64,000 nucleotides of DNA, from NCBI GenBank assembly GCA_007570785.1, contig ML661900.1:6805771-6869770 (forward strand). Reading direction: 5' to 3'. The first letter of the stretch is position 1. Each line of letters opens with the position of its first letter. Position numbers and translations under genes: made by a program. Origin of the DNA: Antilocapra americana. Taxonomy: Eukaryota > Chordata > Mammalia > Artiodactyla > Antilocapridae. The notes beneath the pieces were generated by a model. It ran no database searches, was not told where the DNA came from, and was given only the letters and a program-made list of their open reading frames with translations. Positions 10,522 to 23,359 of this stretch are shown here, one piece after another.

Positions 10522-10850
10522 CTTCCCTGTTGCCTCAGCTGATAAAGAATCTGCCTGCAATATAGGAGACCTTGGGTCAACTCCTGGGTTGGGAAGATGC
10601 CCAGGCGAAGGGATAGGCTACCCACTCCGTATTCTTGAGCTTCCTTGGTGGCTCAGCTGGTAAAGAATGCACTTGCAATGCAGGAGACCCAGATTCGATC
10701 TCCAGGTCAGAAAGATCTCCTGGAGAAGGTAATGGTAACCCAGTAATTCTCCAGTACTCTTGCCCGGAGAATCCCATGAACAGAGGAGCCTCATGGGGTA
10801 TAGTCCATGGGGGTCCCAAAGAGTCAGACACAACTGAGTGACTAACACTT
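10522..10850 (+). mobile_element. BovA2-type dimeric SINE
   Basis: Two successive tRNA-like heads are present (cttccctgttgcctcagctg at 10522 and cttccttggtggctcagctg at about 10641), followed by one body and tail ending in acaactgagtgactaacac. This is the arrangement of BovA2 dimers. It lies on the plus strand. Confidence 0.85.
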
Positions 10851-10854
10851 TCTT

Positions 10855-11835
10855 TTCTTTCATCCCCTTGTCCAGCTTCTTCAGGAGAGTACAATGTCTG
10901 GTGTATAATAGGGACTCAGTAACAGTTAATTGTGCACATTAATAGGTTCATATGGGCCATCTGTTGAAGATGATTGGTGGCAATCAACATTATGAATCTG
11001 ATACTTAGAATAGAAACCAGGGCTGGAGGCTAGAGTTTGGAAACGGTGAGGTGGTGGTTTGTGACAGCCGTGCAATGCTCTTTTCACATCACTGGCCGTG
11101 GGGAGTGTAATTGATCAAGGGCTCCAGCTGCTACACTTTGAAACCCTTCCTGCCTTTGCACCGAGGCCTACCTTCCCATTGGCTGCTCCCAGGCAGTGAG
11201 CGAGTGCAGAAGGGAAATGGGTGTTGCTCTGATAAGAGACTGCTTTGCAGACTCTCCAGGAAACTTGCCAAACACTCACAGAATTGCATAACACTCAGGA
11301 TGCTTCCACCCGACCCTCCTGCCCTCTCTGTGCCTCACTTAGGGTCAGGCCCGCATGGCAGTCTCGTGGTTTTTCAGCCTCTAACCAGATCCCTTCTTAA
11401 CTTCCCTTTGCATCTTGGCTTTTACTTCTCAAAGGACCCCTACTAAATCCCACTTGAAGCAGTGAGAGTAGATTAGTTATTCAGGGAGAGCCATGAACTG
11501 AGAGGAGGTAACAGCCAGTGAGATGCTTACAGGGCATGACTATCTGGGGAGTGGGAAACAAGAGTACCTGGGGAGAAGCTTAAAAAGAGTGGTCAGATAA
11601 GCAGGCAGACAACCACAGAAAGTAGCGTTCCGGAACGGCCATCACTGAGTGTTTTCATTCCAGAGCTTTTTCCAGGCATGATAAAAGTTAAAAATTTACC
11701 AAGGAGAAATAAAAAGGCTGGAGAAATTAAAAGAGAGAGAGCAGCTGAGATCAAGAACTGTTCAACTGGTTTTCAGAAATTCAATATTTTAAGACAAGAT
11801 AAATAAATAATTCAAATAGAAGTAATATCACAATA
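10855..11835. other. Anonymous DNA
   Basis: A plus-strand frame at 11111-11446 (111 residues) has no recognisable motif and no supporting splice or promoter signals. I regard it as chance. Nothing else is visible. Confidence 0.35.
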
Positions 11836-11839
11836 TGTT

Positions 11840-12035
11840 GGGACTTCCCTGATGGCTCAGAGGATAAAGACTCAACCTGCAGTGCAAGAGACACAGGTTC
11901 AATCCCTAGGTCAGGAAGATCCCCTGGAGAAGGAAATGGCAACCCACTCCAATATTCTTGTCTTGGAAATCCCATGGACAGAGGAGCTTTGTGGGCTACA
12001 GTCCAAAGGGTCACAAAGAGTTGGACACAACTCTT
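11840..12035 (+). mobile_element. Bov-tA SINE
   Basis: It starts gggacttccctgatggctca and contains the usual gatcccctggagaaggaaat body and cacaaagagttggacacaac tail. It sits at the edge of an L1 3' end. Confidence 0.92.
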
Positions 12036-12130
12036 TAAATTAAATCATTAAATCATTACATTGTACATGTTAAACTTATATAATGTTATATCTCAATTGT
12101 ATCCCAATAAACCTGGATTAAATGAAATAT
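12036..12130 (+). mobile_element. L1 3' end fragment
   Basis: The segment cattgtacatgttaaactta, followed by a tatctcaattgtatcccaat and an AATAAA-like end, resembles the terminal 3' UTR of mammalian L1 in the sense direction. Short and diverged. Confidence 0.5.
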
Positions 12131-12178
12131 AGACACATAAAAAGTTAAATGAAAATATAATAAAAATTAATGAGTCAT

Positions 12179-12370
12179 GGGACTTCCCTGGTGGTCCAGT
12201 GCTTAAGACTTCACCTTCCAATACAGGCGGTGTAGGTTTGATCTCTGTTCAGGAAGCCAAGATCCATATGCCACGGGGCTAAACCACCGAAACATAAAAC
12301 AGAAGAAATATTGCAACAAATTCAATAAGGACTTTAAAAATGGCCCACATATAAAAATCTTAAAAATATA
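12179..12370 (+). mobile_element. CHR-type SINE
   Basis: It starts gggacttccctggtggtcca and ends in the long A-rich tail that contains caacaaattcaataaggact. A perfect 10-base duplication aatgagtcat flanks it (12169-12178 and 12371-12380). Confidence 0.93.
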
Positions 12371-12380
12371 AATGAGTCAT

Positions 12381-12825
12381 AAATAATAAATTGTTAAATG
12401 TTCAATTATAGGAATGGACTCTAAGTGATACAGGTATCAGAAGAAAGCAGCGGTCAGGCTGCAGTACAGCAGGGACTCCATACTTTGCTCTGAAAAGATA
12501 TATAGCATCTGAATTGCTAGATAGGAAGAAGAGTCATTCCAGGAATAAGGATCACTTAAAGTATCTATGAAGAAACGGTTGAGCAAATAGAATGATGTAA
12601 CTAGTTTTTTTTTTTTTAATACAGAAGAAAATGGATAAAACAGGAACTTCAGGCAGGAGAGGACATTTATAGGGAAGATGTTACGCTACATTTTGGACAT
12701 GCTGAGTTTGAAGTGCCTGCAAAAAACCAAGCCATCTAAAAAGTGGCTAGAAATTGAATCTTTATTTCAAGAGAGAAGTAAGGGATACAAATTTTTTTAA
12801 AAAGATAAATTCATTTTTAAAACTC
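12381..12825. other. Anonymous DNA
   Basis: AT-rich sequence with a T tract at about 12605-12619. No gene or clear repeat is visible. Confidence 0.35.
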
Positions 12826-12829
12826 CCAA

Positions 12830-13268
12830 TAATTTTATTTGTTTATGTATTTTTGGCTCCTCTGGGTATTTTTTTTGCTACTTGAGGGCTTTCTCTACTT
12901 GGGGGTGAGCAGGGGCTTGTCTAATTGCAGTGCATGGGCTTCTCATTGCAGTGGTTTCTCTTGTTGCAGAGCAGGGTTTCTAGGGCACAGCCAGCTTCAG
13001 TAATTGTAGCATATATGCTTAGTTGCTCCCGAGTCATGTGGAATCTTCCCAGCTGCTGCTGCTGCTAAGTCACTTCAGTCGTGTCCGACTCTGTGCGACC
13101 CCATAGAAGGCAGCCCACCAGGTTCCTCCATCCCTGGGATTCTCCAGGCAAGAACACTGGAGTGGGTTGCCATTTCCTTCTCTAGGAATCTTCCCAGACC
13201 AGGGATTAAACCCTTGTCCCCTGCACCTGCAGATGGATTCATAACCTCTGGACCACCACAGAAGTCCA
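12830..13268 (-). mobile_element. CHR-type SINE split by a BovA fragment
   Basis: Reversed CHR sequence runs from the tail side (about 12830, tttatttgtttatgtatttt) through cttctcattgcagtggtttc. It resumes after the insertion as gaccagggattaaacccttg and ends with the head gaccaccacagaagtcca. The interrupted halves join cleanly at 13052/13198. Confidence 0.88.
13053..13185 (-). mobile_element. BovA SINE fragment nested in the CHR SINE
   Basis: It begins with ctgctgctgctgctaagtca, the reverse of an AGC-repeat tail, and ends in ccatttccttctctag. It lacks the tRNA head. A perfect 12-base duplication gaatcttcccag flanks it (13041-13052 and 13186-13197). Confidence 0.96.
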
Positions 13269-13689
13269 AGACATACAAATTTGCCAACCAGTCAGATGTG
13301 AACCAATGAATGAACTTGAAAAAGAATATATAGAGAAAATGGAAAGGGTTAAGGATGGGACCTTGTGGGGAATGTATATTCAAGGAAAAGAATGAAGAGG
13401 ACAAGACAAAAAGGGAAACCTGATATGTTCAAGAAAATAAAAAGGAACTCAGAGGATTAGAGAGCCACAAGGCCAAGGGAGGAGAGAATTTGGGGAATCA
13501 GGGGGTTGGTGGTAGTGGCAAACATATTAGCCAGGAAGGCTAAGAATGGCAGTGAGGCTATTGGGTTTGTTTGGGGGGAATTAAATGATGCTCTTCAAGA
13601 GAACTATTTCAGTAGCAGGCTGAAACTTGAAAATAGTAGAGCATTGAGAAGTTAGGGATGGAAGGCAAACCTCTCTCAAGAAGAATTAT

Positions 13690-13850
13690 AAGGGACCTCC
13701 CTGGTGGCCCAGTGGCTAGGATTCCATGCTCCTAATGCAGAGGCCCCAGGTTTGATTCCTAGTCAGGGAACTAGATCCCACATGCCAAAACTAAGAACTG
13801 GTGCAGGCAAATAAATTAATAAATATTAAAAAAGCAAGAAAAACATATAA
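13690..13850 (+). mobile_element. CHR-type SINE
   Basis: It starts agggacctccctggtggccc and contains gatccca catgcc-type sequence typical of the CHR family, followed by an AT-rich tail. Confidence 0.85.
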
Positions 13851-14400
13851 AAAAGAGTGCTATAAGAAAATGGGTATTGGTCTGATAGACTGAGAGATTT
13901 GCAGAGCTAAATAAGGCCTTTTTTGTCAGGTGACTTATGGAAATGCTGTGGGTACAGAAGTTGATTTTTTTTCTTTTATTTTCAGGAAGAGGTAGAAGAT
14001 ACCAGAGAGAGATAAGAGATATTCAATTGGTGGGCCAAGATTCAAGAAGAGATATAAAGGCAAAGAATCAAGGCCAATTAGAAAACTTGAGGAAGAAATA
14101 TCTGAGTATTCTTGGAAATTCTGAGGTTTGTAAGAAAGGAAATAGGGAAAACACACATTAGAAGACTTCCATCTTTTCAGCCAAGTCAGAAGTGAGGGTC
14201 TGAGGACAGGTGAGATGAGCTCAGGAATGAAATAAAAGAGGAACATAAAGCTTGTTATTGAGATAAGAAGAGACAGACACAAGATATAAGTATGTAGGGA
14301 AATGAATTGTCTATGTATATATCAGATGCATGTGTTTAAAAAATTAATACATTGTTACAAAATGCCATCACCCAGAAATAAACATTAGGTGATATTATAG
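13851..14400. other. Anonymous DNA
   Basis: Frames on both strands at 13935-14282 have no recognisable motif. The purine-rich plus strand explains them. No gene is supported. Confidence 0.35.
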
Positions 14401-14409
14401 CAGAAAAAG

Positions 14410-14640
14410 GGCTTCCCAGGTGGCACTAATGGTAAATAACCCACCTGTCAGTGCAGGTAGATCCCGGAGACAAGGGTTCGATCCCTGGGTCAGGAAGATC
14501 CCCTGGAGGAAGGCATGGCAACCCACTCCAGTATTCCTGCCTGGAGAATCCCATGGACAAAGAAGACTGACAGGCTGCGGTCCATAGGGTCACCAAGAGT
14601 TAGACACTACCTAAGCAACTTAGCATGCATGCACGCATGC
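14410..14640 (+). mobile_element. Bov-tA SINE
   Basis: It starts gggcttcccaggtggcacta and ends with acttagcatgcatgcacgca. The full body is present. Confidence 0.93.
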
Positions 14641-14644
14641 ACAG

Positions 14645-17325
14645 TGGAAAAATCTAAAAAAAGTCAGTTTTTAACTGAATAATGGGGCAGAAGTGTGAGA
14701 TAATTAGCTGATGGAGTCTTTGGGAGGGTATGTGTTCTTTGCCAGAACAACAGAAGTCACAGGGACACCAAGTTTGGGGCTTTAGGCCTTAAATTTGATG
14801 TGGAAAAAATCATGAAGTTCAAGAGATGGATTCCTGTAACTTTACATAAGTGGAGACCTTGATGTGAATTAATGATCAGAGTGGTACAGTAGGTAACAGA
14901 GATGAGTGAGAGGAAGGACAATAATAAGGCAAATGCTGGTGATTGGAAACTTGGGCAAAGCTTTTTAACTGTTTAGTGAGACAAAGAAGTTAGGGAGAAA
15001 TAGAACCAGAAACGCATCAGTTTCACGATCAAGTACCTAGAAAACTATCCACTGACTTTCTTTAAATTGTGGCCTTGCTTTCACAATTAATTTTGAAATG
15101 GATTATCCCACAAGACCACAAATTATTGCTCAGAGTGTCCTCTAAAGCATTCATAACAAGATAGAGAAAGACTATTTTTTCCCCCATAACAAGATAGAGG
15201 AAGTGTTCAGGAGTAGAGTCTATGCAGGACTTAAAATTAAAAAAAATACCCCAAATTTGCTCTTAAGCCTTTATAAAATGATTCTTTGACTTTAATTGCT
15301 TTGGTTTGCCATGTTGGATTCACTTCATTGTTTTTTGCCAGATAATTTCTACAGTCTTCTAGGACAAGACGATTTTCCTTCCCAGAAGTGCTTCCTGCTA
15401 ATATATATAGAAGCAATATTTTTGAGTGTAATATTCCCTGAACCTATCTTGGCATTTTTGTTGAGAGACAGGTTAAACTGGAGAGAGGCTGACCAACAAC
15501 AGCCCAAGAGGACAATATTCTTGAATGGATTGTATCTAAGTCTTGGTTTTTTATTTTGAAGCTCTGTATTTTTAAAGGAGGCTCTTAGTTTTCTTGCCAT
15601 CAATGTGTATAACAAGCTCCCAATAGAAATAATTACAGCAGCTTTTGTTCATAAGTTAAATGTTCTGGGATCGTTATTGGAGTATATTTTTTCAGCACCT
15701 TTTGTGCATAGACGAAATGTCCTGGGGTCATTATTAGAGTGTATTTACTAAGAACTCTCCCTTCCTGAGCTCTGTCTATGGCTGAGGGATAGATAATAAA
15801 CAACAACACACTGAAATGCTCTTATCCAATTTATACTGACAGAATAACGCAGGCATACTGATGAGAATTCTTTAGATGCAACTAAAATATGTATTAATCA
15901 CAGCTGTTATATATGATTGGCAACATACCGCAAAGCGGGGAAGTAACATTTCAGTGTTTGATTCCACTTTTTAATGCTGCTAAAATGAAATTCTATACCA
16001 GTTCTATCCCCAATTATTCTTACAACCACTTAGAGAGAGCTTTCTTTCTCTGAAATATTTTTCCTGCCTCTCAGTCGTGCATAACAGAAAATTATTCTGC
16101 ATCTCATCCAAACTTAAAAAAAAAAAAATCCCAGTTTTAAGTGCATGCTTAAATGGTGCCAAGAGAAAACTCAAAATAGAAGCCTCAGGACAGAGAGAAC
16201 TCATTTTGTTCAGTAAGTTGAAATGTAGTACTAGAGGTTAAAATAAGCCCAACCGATGATCAGGTTAGGATTCAAAATTTCAAGTTGATGCTTTCAAGGG
16301 GTGGGTAAGAAAGAAGGAGCAAATAGTATTGGCAGGAAGTTTCCTGGATCACTGTCTTCTGAAGACCCCCACACATGGATGGTAAGTGTGGGGGCAGGCA
16401 GTGTTGCTAGGTGGGGTTGACTCAATTTTTTTTCTTCATGGAGTTACTATGATGTGCTCGGCACTGTGTGTGAGTGCAGCTAAAAGCTAAGGTGATGAGG
16501 TCCAAGCTTCCATTCTGGGTGACACTAGGAGTGGAGTTTGTGGGTGCTGGAGGGAGCATGCAGGAGGAAGGCTCAGCAGACACTAGGCTGAACAGATTCT
16601 GCCAGAATCTTCTCAGGCAAGCACAGCCTGCTGTGTGTAGCCTCTCTCACTGCAGAGTAACCCTGGTAGAAGCAAGCTCGTTCACTTTAACAGAATGATC
16701 AGAGTGATATTGCTTGGCACACAGTGGCTCCTTGGCAGCCTTCTCTGTCCACCGCCTGGCTGCCTTTACAGATAGAATGAATGATGGAGAATCTGAGTGT
16801 CGGTATCTCTCACACACGCTTCAAATCTACAGAGACCTAAACCAAGCTACCTTTCTCTGCAAAAGGGAAAAAAAAAAAAAAAAAACAAACCAGAGTGCTT
16901 ATCAGTCTCCAGAAGTCACTCTCACATTTGCCTGAAAAATAATCTTAAGCAGGCAATATCAAGAAATTTCAAAGCAAAGGATACCCCTTCATTCCTGTTT
17001 TGCTAGAATGACAAATTACAGTAAATATTCTTTAAGACCTGAGAACCCACTGACTGTGGGTTAAAGGTATGTATCTTTGAGCTGAAGATAGAAAGTCTGA
17101 TGTTAGTGTTGAAACTCAACCCTATTCTCTTCCTCATTTCATCATTATCAGTGAAAATGGAGTTTCTGCAGCATGTTTCAGAACAGAAAATCCTCTTGGG
17201 TCACAGTTACAAGCAATTCATCCTAAGCTTCTATACGAAGCATTTTGCAACTTAGTAGAAGAGGGGAAAAGTTTTTTGCAGTTCTAGAGTCTATATACAT
17301 GCACCTCCTAAGTCTATTCTTTCAA
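14645..17325. other. Anonymous DNA
   Basis: No gene or recent transposon is seen over 2.7 kb. The stretch holds a 54-base tandem duplication (15639-15747) and a poly(A) tract near 16868-16885. Frames such as 15296-15559 lack motifs. Confidence 0.4.
15639..15747 (+). repeat. Diverged tandem duplication, about 54-base unit
   Basis: Unit 1 (15639-15692) and unit 2 (15693-15747) share cttttgt.cata followed by .aaatgt.ctggg.tc.ttatt and agagtgtattt-like ends. Identity is roughly 75-80 percent by eye. Confidence 0.7.
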
Positions 17326-17332
17326 TTCTCCT

Positions 17333-17464
17333 TTCCATGGAGAAGAGAATTGGAGAAGAGAATGGCGATTGTCTCTAGTATTCTTGCCTGGAGAATTCCA
17401 CGGGCAGAGGAGCCCCAGTGGGCTGCAGTCCATTGGGTTGCATAGAGTCAGACATGACTGAGTG

Positions 17465-17467
<3 letters not shown>
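17333..17467 (+). mobile_element. Bov-tA SINE, 3' part
   Basis: The SINE body is recognised from ggagaagagaatggcgattg to gtcagacatgactgagtgat. The head is missing. It runs directly into a CA microsatellite that probably grew from its tail. Confidence 0.88.

Positions 17468-17500
<33 letters not shown>
17468..17500 (+). repeat. CA microsatellite
   Basis: About 16 uninterrupted CA units follow the SINE tail. Microsatellites at SINE 3' ends are common in ruminants. Likely polymorphic. Confidence 0.97.
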
Positions 17501-17504
<4 letters not shown>

Positions 17505-18880
17505 GTAATTGCCTCCTGGCTATTCTGTTTGGATTTCTCCAAGTTATCTGAGGTTCATCTCTGGGCTTGAACTATTTATCTCCCCTCCAAACATTCCCTT
17601 CTGCAGAAAATATCTTAGGTCATGGGTCAGACCACTTAGCATGCACACAACACCTTAGCAAACTCCTCATCCTTCACAGCCTTAGCCTAAACATCACGCC
17701 CTCTCTTGTGACTTTCCAGTTCTCTCAAGTGAAGTTAGGTGTTTTTTGTTTCTATATTCTCATGTAACTTTTAAAAATACTTTCACTATTTTATTTACAT
17801 ACTGTGTCATGACTGCAAACAGCTCAGATACAGGACTCTTCCATGTTCTTGCTAATCTTCCAGCTGTAACTGAGGTACGGCATAGTTTACACAATGAAAA
17901 TGTTTGTTGAATCAATTTATATACATCTGCTACTGTCTCTGTCCTTGGGCTTCGTGCATACATTTATCAAGGGCAAGGCATTTTGTTTTGCCATATTCTG
18001 AATGTCATTCACAAGCTGTTTGATCATAGGTAAGTCTCTTAAACACTTGGATTCAGTTTCCTCATTTATAAAACATAGAAGGGATGTGATTTTTTTCTTT
18101 AAATGATAATAATAATAACAGCATATACATATTCTTTCAAGTTTTTTCTTTCTCTTGACAAGCTGTTTTTAGAGGTCTGATTCAGAAGGATAGTTGAAGA
18201 CAATAAAAGGGTGGTTTTTTTTTTTATTCTGAAGAACAAAGATCTTAGGGGCAGCAGAGGAACTGTCTTCAGCTATAAAAGGGGCTTTCATGTGGAAGAA
18301 GGACAACCACATGACTGCAGGAGCCAGAACTAGGACTGATGAGTGAAGATTATTTAAAAGCACCTCAAACATCAGATCAAGTTTGCTGTATGTTGTCTGG
18401 GTCTTATGTCCCAGAAGTAAGGATATCAAGAATCAAGTAAAATACCTATGCCGCTCCCCAAATATGGAGACTTATATCAGGTTTTCAGCACTGTATTTTG
18501 CCAAATGAAAAACAAACAAAGCAACATCAAAAAAGCAAAAGGATTTTCTACTGTGAGCATCATTTCATAAAACAATAGGTAAGTTTACAAAAAAATAGGA
18601 AAGACGTAAAAAAGAATAGGTCTTTTGGGGGTAAGGGCAGGAGTAACTTTACAATGATACACACACCCCCTAAAACTTTACAAAGATATACACACACTAA
18701 ATTTTTGCTTAGATCTTGAAAATATCAGTACTGATTCAATGAGTCTGTGGGTCAGCCTTTGATTTTCCATGTGCTAAGCTCCCTTTAAACCTGATGTTAA
18801 ATATAAGGAGTCAAGGTATGCATATACATAGAGATTTGCATATATACATATATATTTAATTTGGAGGTTTTTATAGTTCT
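17505..18880. other. Anonymous DNA
   Basis: AT-rich, with two short cacacac runs near 18660-18690. No gene or clear repeat is visible. Confidence 0.35.
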
Positions 18881-18886
18881 AAGAGG

Positions 18887-19105
18887 GCTTCCCAGGTGGT
18901 ACTAGTGGTAAAGAACCTGCCTAATGCAGGAGACATAAGAGATGCGGGTTGATCCCTGGGTGGGAAAGATCCCCTGAAGGAGGGCATGGCAACCCACTCC
19001 AGCATTCTTGCCTGGAGAATCCCATGGACAGAGGAGCCTGGTGGGCTACAGTCCATAGGGTAGCAAAGAGTCCAACACAACTGAAGTGACTTAGCATGCA
19101 TGTAA
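18887..19105 (+). mobile_element. Bov-tA SINE
   Basis: It starts gggcttcccaggtggtacta and ends acttagcatgcatg. Full length, plus strand. Confidence 0.93.
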
Positions 19106-20665
19106 TGTGATATATAGTCATATTATTTTGACTTCCTTTCTGTTGTCAGTATATTTTATTTTTTTGCCAAGATCTTTGATTTTGACATACCCTCCTGCAT
19201 CCTATTTTCCCTTGAATCTGTAAAATGAATCAGTGTTTGTTCTGAAATTCTGGGGCATACATATAATGCTGGGTTGTTAGTGTGCTTCGAATTGTAGCTT
19301 TAGGAAAACTTGACTGAACAGGACTAGGGCACACTAGGCCAGAAGACCTTTTCTTTCTCTGTTGCTGTGGTTTCCTGCTTAATATTGGGTTGCTCCTGCC
19401 CTGAATCATCCAGGGTCTAGGATGAACCCACATGAGTGTGGCTCTTCCAAGGGTGGTACAGGTGAGTGTCGGTTGATTGGCTTAAGACAGTAGCTGAAAG
19501 GAGAGCCTCTTATGCAAGGGGACAAACCGTTGCTTGGATGAAAGGGTAGAGCATTAAAGCCAAAGAGGAAGACTGATCTCTGTGCAGGTTCAGGTTCATC
19601 CAGTAAATTATAAGGAAGTTTGGATTCCCAAGTTTATCAGACTTGGTGGTTAATTTGACAACTTACAGGAAGGCTGATACTCAGAGCCCAAGTTTCATAA
19701 AGTAGTAGTGTCAGTAAATATGGAGTTTGCATTGTCACGTTTTCTTTTTTTGCATCGTCACATTTGTTCAGTCAATTTCTCCTCAACATAAGATACTTTA
19801 ACAGAAGGTGCTTCTAGAAGCAGCATTTTATTTTTCTAGGCAACTAGGTTATACTCAGGAAGTTACATTTAACATCTTGTAGGCATAAATATAGAGTACC
19901 TTCTGTCTTCCACTCAAGGCTACTATAAAGATGTAACATAAATAAAGGCTTTGAATTAAAATTCTCAATAACTATTATACATTATTGAAGTAACCTACCT
20001 TGTGAAGATAAGGAATTTGTCATGCTAAATGTCATTCTTGAGTTATAAACACAATTAAAGGTAGTCATAAATTGAGAAGTATGTGTACATATAGTTGTAT
20101 GTTTCAAATACATTTGAAAAATTAGGAAGGCTGGATTCCTTTCTGGAATCAAAGAGTAAGATACAACGAGTGAATTATTTCCCCTTTCCTTTCTAAATAA
20201 TACTTCAGTTGAATGTGCAAAGTTGGTGTATTGTTCTCTCATCTTATGTATTCGTTGGAGAAGAACTTTTCACAAACTCTTTCCAGAAATTAGACTAATG
20301 ACTGCAGTAAAATCACCCAAAGCTTGTCTAAACCTGAGGAATTGCATTTATTGCAATCTTGATGTATATCTCATGGCAGCACAACCACGGGTCTAAGGTT
20401 TCATGCTTTGCTGGAGTTACCCAGAAACCCCCAGGGTGCAGTCTGACACCCTAGAGAGATGCCTTGAAGAGATGGTTTCCTGAAGCCTTTGAATCTTAAC
20501 CCCTTAGCCTCCATCCATAGAGCTCAGAAGTCTTAAGTTTCCATTCATGAGAACATAACACAATCATTTGTCTTCCTCAGAAATGAAATTCAAAGGGAAA
20601 GAAGTGGTTTTTGAGTCTAGTACCGTATCCCTTAAAGAAGAGAATATTGTCCTTAGTGAGGTTAC
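19106..20665. other. Anonymous DNA
   Basis: No coding, RNA or repeat feature is recognised. Confidence 0.35.
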
Positions 20666-20667
20666 TT

Positions 20668-20797
20668 CTGCTGCTGCTAAGTGGCTTCAGTTGTGTCCGA
20701 CTCTGTGCAGCCCCATAGATGGCAGCCCACCAGGCTCCTCCGTCCCCAGGATTCTCCAGGCAAGAACACTGGAGTGGGTTGCCATTTCCTTCTCCGG
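20668..20797 (-). mobile_element. BovA SINE fragment
   Basis: It begins ctgctgctgctaagtggctt (reversed AGC tail) and ends ccatttccttctcc. It is the same truncated form as the insertion at 13053. Imperfect flanks gttactt and gttatct may be its target duplication. Confidence 0.93.
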
Positions 20798-20799
20798 AC

Positions 20800-23355
20800 G
20801 TTATCTCTACCCATGTGCAACTGAGATTTTTAAGGGGAAGAGCTGAGTACTTCAAGTAATGAATCAGGGCAAGAAGGTCCTTTGATCTGAAATGCTCAAA
20901 TTAGTGAGGTAAGTGTTGGAAGGTGTGTGCATGTTGTTTTCCCTTCTCTATGGCAGGTGGGAGTGGTTTCTGTATTCACTGTTTGGCTAACTGCCCCATT
21001 CTCTGCCTCCATGTGGAAACCGTCTATATCCCTTGATATAACGGTCTCTGTTTCTTTCTCTTCCAAAGAATCATAAATTATTGGAACGCTCTTATAATCC
21101 TTTCCCACAATATTTCCTTTGGATGTGGCAGAAAGTAACCTATTAATCCCACGTTAACCCGGAGGGTGATTCTGTGATTGTTGTCGTTGGAGGCACCACC
21201 AGACCTGGGTTTCATGACTCAGAGTCAGGCGCTCGCCCTCCCACACTGCCTTGTGGAATGTGTTCCTCAATGCCTAAAATGATGCAGAAACCACTCAAAA
21301 CTAGCAGGACCAGTTCTTGTCAAATCATCCCATCTTACTGATGGAGGTCTAAGAACCAGGATAAAAACTAAACTCAAAGCCAACCGCGGAAAGATCTTAA
21401 GGGGGCAGGAAGGAAGGTCTGCCTGTCATATGAACACTTAGAAATATTTACCTCCACTGACAATTTATCTGTTCCTATTTTTTTCCTAAAGCACTCTCTT
21501 CCTGCTATGTCAGAGTCAGTATTGGTGAAGCACAGCAACTATTTTCCTTCCTCTCCAACCAGACTCCCAAAGTGGCTGAACTAATATTAATCAGAGACTG
21601 CCCTGGTTATTGTGTAAGGTATAGATTAAGCTACCAGCCTGATGTGAGAAGAATATCTGTTGGCTTCTCTCTGCAGTGCACCTAGGAGGAGGCCATGGCC
21701 TGGCAGATAATCCATATCTATTAGGGCAAAAATCAATGTACCAAATCAGGTAATGCCCTGATTGGATTTTCTCTACAGCAGAACACAGCGTTGCCCAGAG
21801 AAATCACCACTGGACAGTTTCCTCCTTTAAATGTGAGGGCTTGGCTACAGGTCAGCCTGTTGCCACCTTGATCCCTGGGCAGCAGGTGGCAGGAACTCTA
21901 TCATTCTCCAAGCCCACACCCTCACGGGTTTAGATGTTGAACCTCATCTGCAGGTGTCCTTAATTTTCACTTTCATTATGTCTGTGTCATTCTGAGGTCA
22001 GACGTAAAATGCACTGTGGGGTTGATAAATCAACTAGATAAGTAAGGAGGAATTGATAATATAATTTCAGCAGATTAGCCATGGCATTTACAATACTTAA
22101 TTAACTGAATGATGTTGAAGCTGCACAGACTCCTCCTAAGCGCATATAAACGTGTATTGGTCATGCTAGCTGTAGATGGAAATGGAGTAAGAATTTATTC
22201 GGCACATACTAAATACAGACCACTAAGCTGAATTCTGTACAGTTCTTTTATTTCTGAAGCTTTTCATGTTATGTACATTTTTGAGGTTCTAGCAAACATT
22301 TGCTGAAAGAATGATGATTTGGCTTTGCCTTTATTGAGTAGATGATTCTCTAATTTTGACTGTTACTTATGCTGTGTTATAAATCATTTTAGAAAATAAT
22401 GACTAGTGATGGTAGCTGTTTTTCACTTGCATTTTCTTCTTCTTCATGTAAGTGATTTAAATAAGAGCTGGGGTACATGTTTCCTGTCTTTCAAAAAGAA
22501 TTACAACTTATCAATTAAAAAAAAAAGGATCAGGAGATCTAAGCATATTGCTATGGTTTGCAGTTTAGGAAGACTCCTTGAGCCCACAAATTTAGGCAGC
22601 AATTGGTGATTCCAGACTTCAGCCCATTTTCACCTTTATCCTCTCTTGAAATTTACTGCTGCTGCTTCTGGTTATAGAGTCTCCAGATTGACAGGATTTG
22701 GAGAGGTCAGAGAGGATTGCTTTGTCATGGAGATTAGGCAAAAGCAAATGAATTCCCCTAACTGCGGGTGCTAGGGTAGGTGGGAGAAAATTTATGGCTG
22801 AATCGTTTCCCCTCTCTGAAATAATAAATATTCTTCCCTGGGAGAAACCTTGTGCATTCAAAGCACTTGATGTGAGTGCTTTGAACACGACTGCAGTTAG
22901 TGGAAACTTTTCCCTAATAATATGTATTTTTCCCCCTTCAGAGGAAAGCAAAAGGGTCTACAACGGAAGAAAAACCCAGGCCACTAACCTTCTGATGTCC
23001 TTCAGCAGCTTAACCATGTATCTCTTGCTTTGGTCTAAACAGCTCTGTTGGAAGGTTGAGACCTGACATTTTGCGATGACATAGAATTAGAATCTAGCTT
23101 TTCAGGTGGGGATAAGGTCACTTCCAAAGGCCCTGGTGACAGATCTCAGTGCTGGGGATCAACATGTCCTCCAGAGGGTAGGATCTCGAGCAGAGAGACC
23201 AGACTTTATCTAGGAACAGTGACGGGCGAGCCAACTCAGGGTGCTCTGCATTCCAAGATAAAGGGCAGCTGGGGGAGGGTCACAAACACTTTGTAAACTG
23301 AAAGGAATCTCTAGTTTTTTCCACAATACAAGGAAGCAGAGTGGCATTAAGAGCA
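20800..23355. other. Anonymous DNA, possible regulatory sequence
   Basis: 2.5 kb with no recognised transposon. The part at 22020-22170 is AT-rich with a ttaattaa core (about 22099), which is the look of a conserved noncoding element, but conservation cannot be seen from one sequence. Frames at 22619-22951 and 22794-23066 have no recognisable motif. Confidence 0.3.
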
Positions 23356-23359
23356 CAAG

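Noticed and set aside
10635..10841. tRNA-like heads of SINEs as tRNA genes (this and about 35 other copies)
   Set aside because: They are SINE heads derived from tRNA with decayed folding, followed by SINE bodies and A-rich or CA tails. None is a complete tRNA gene.
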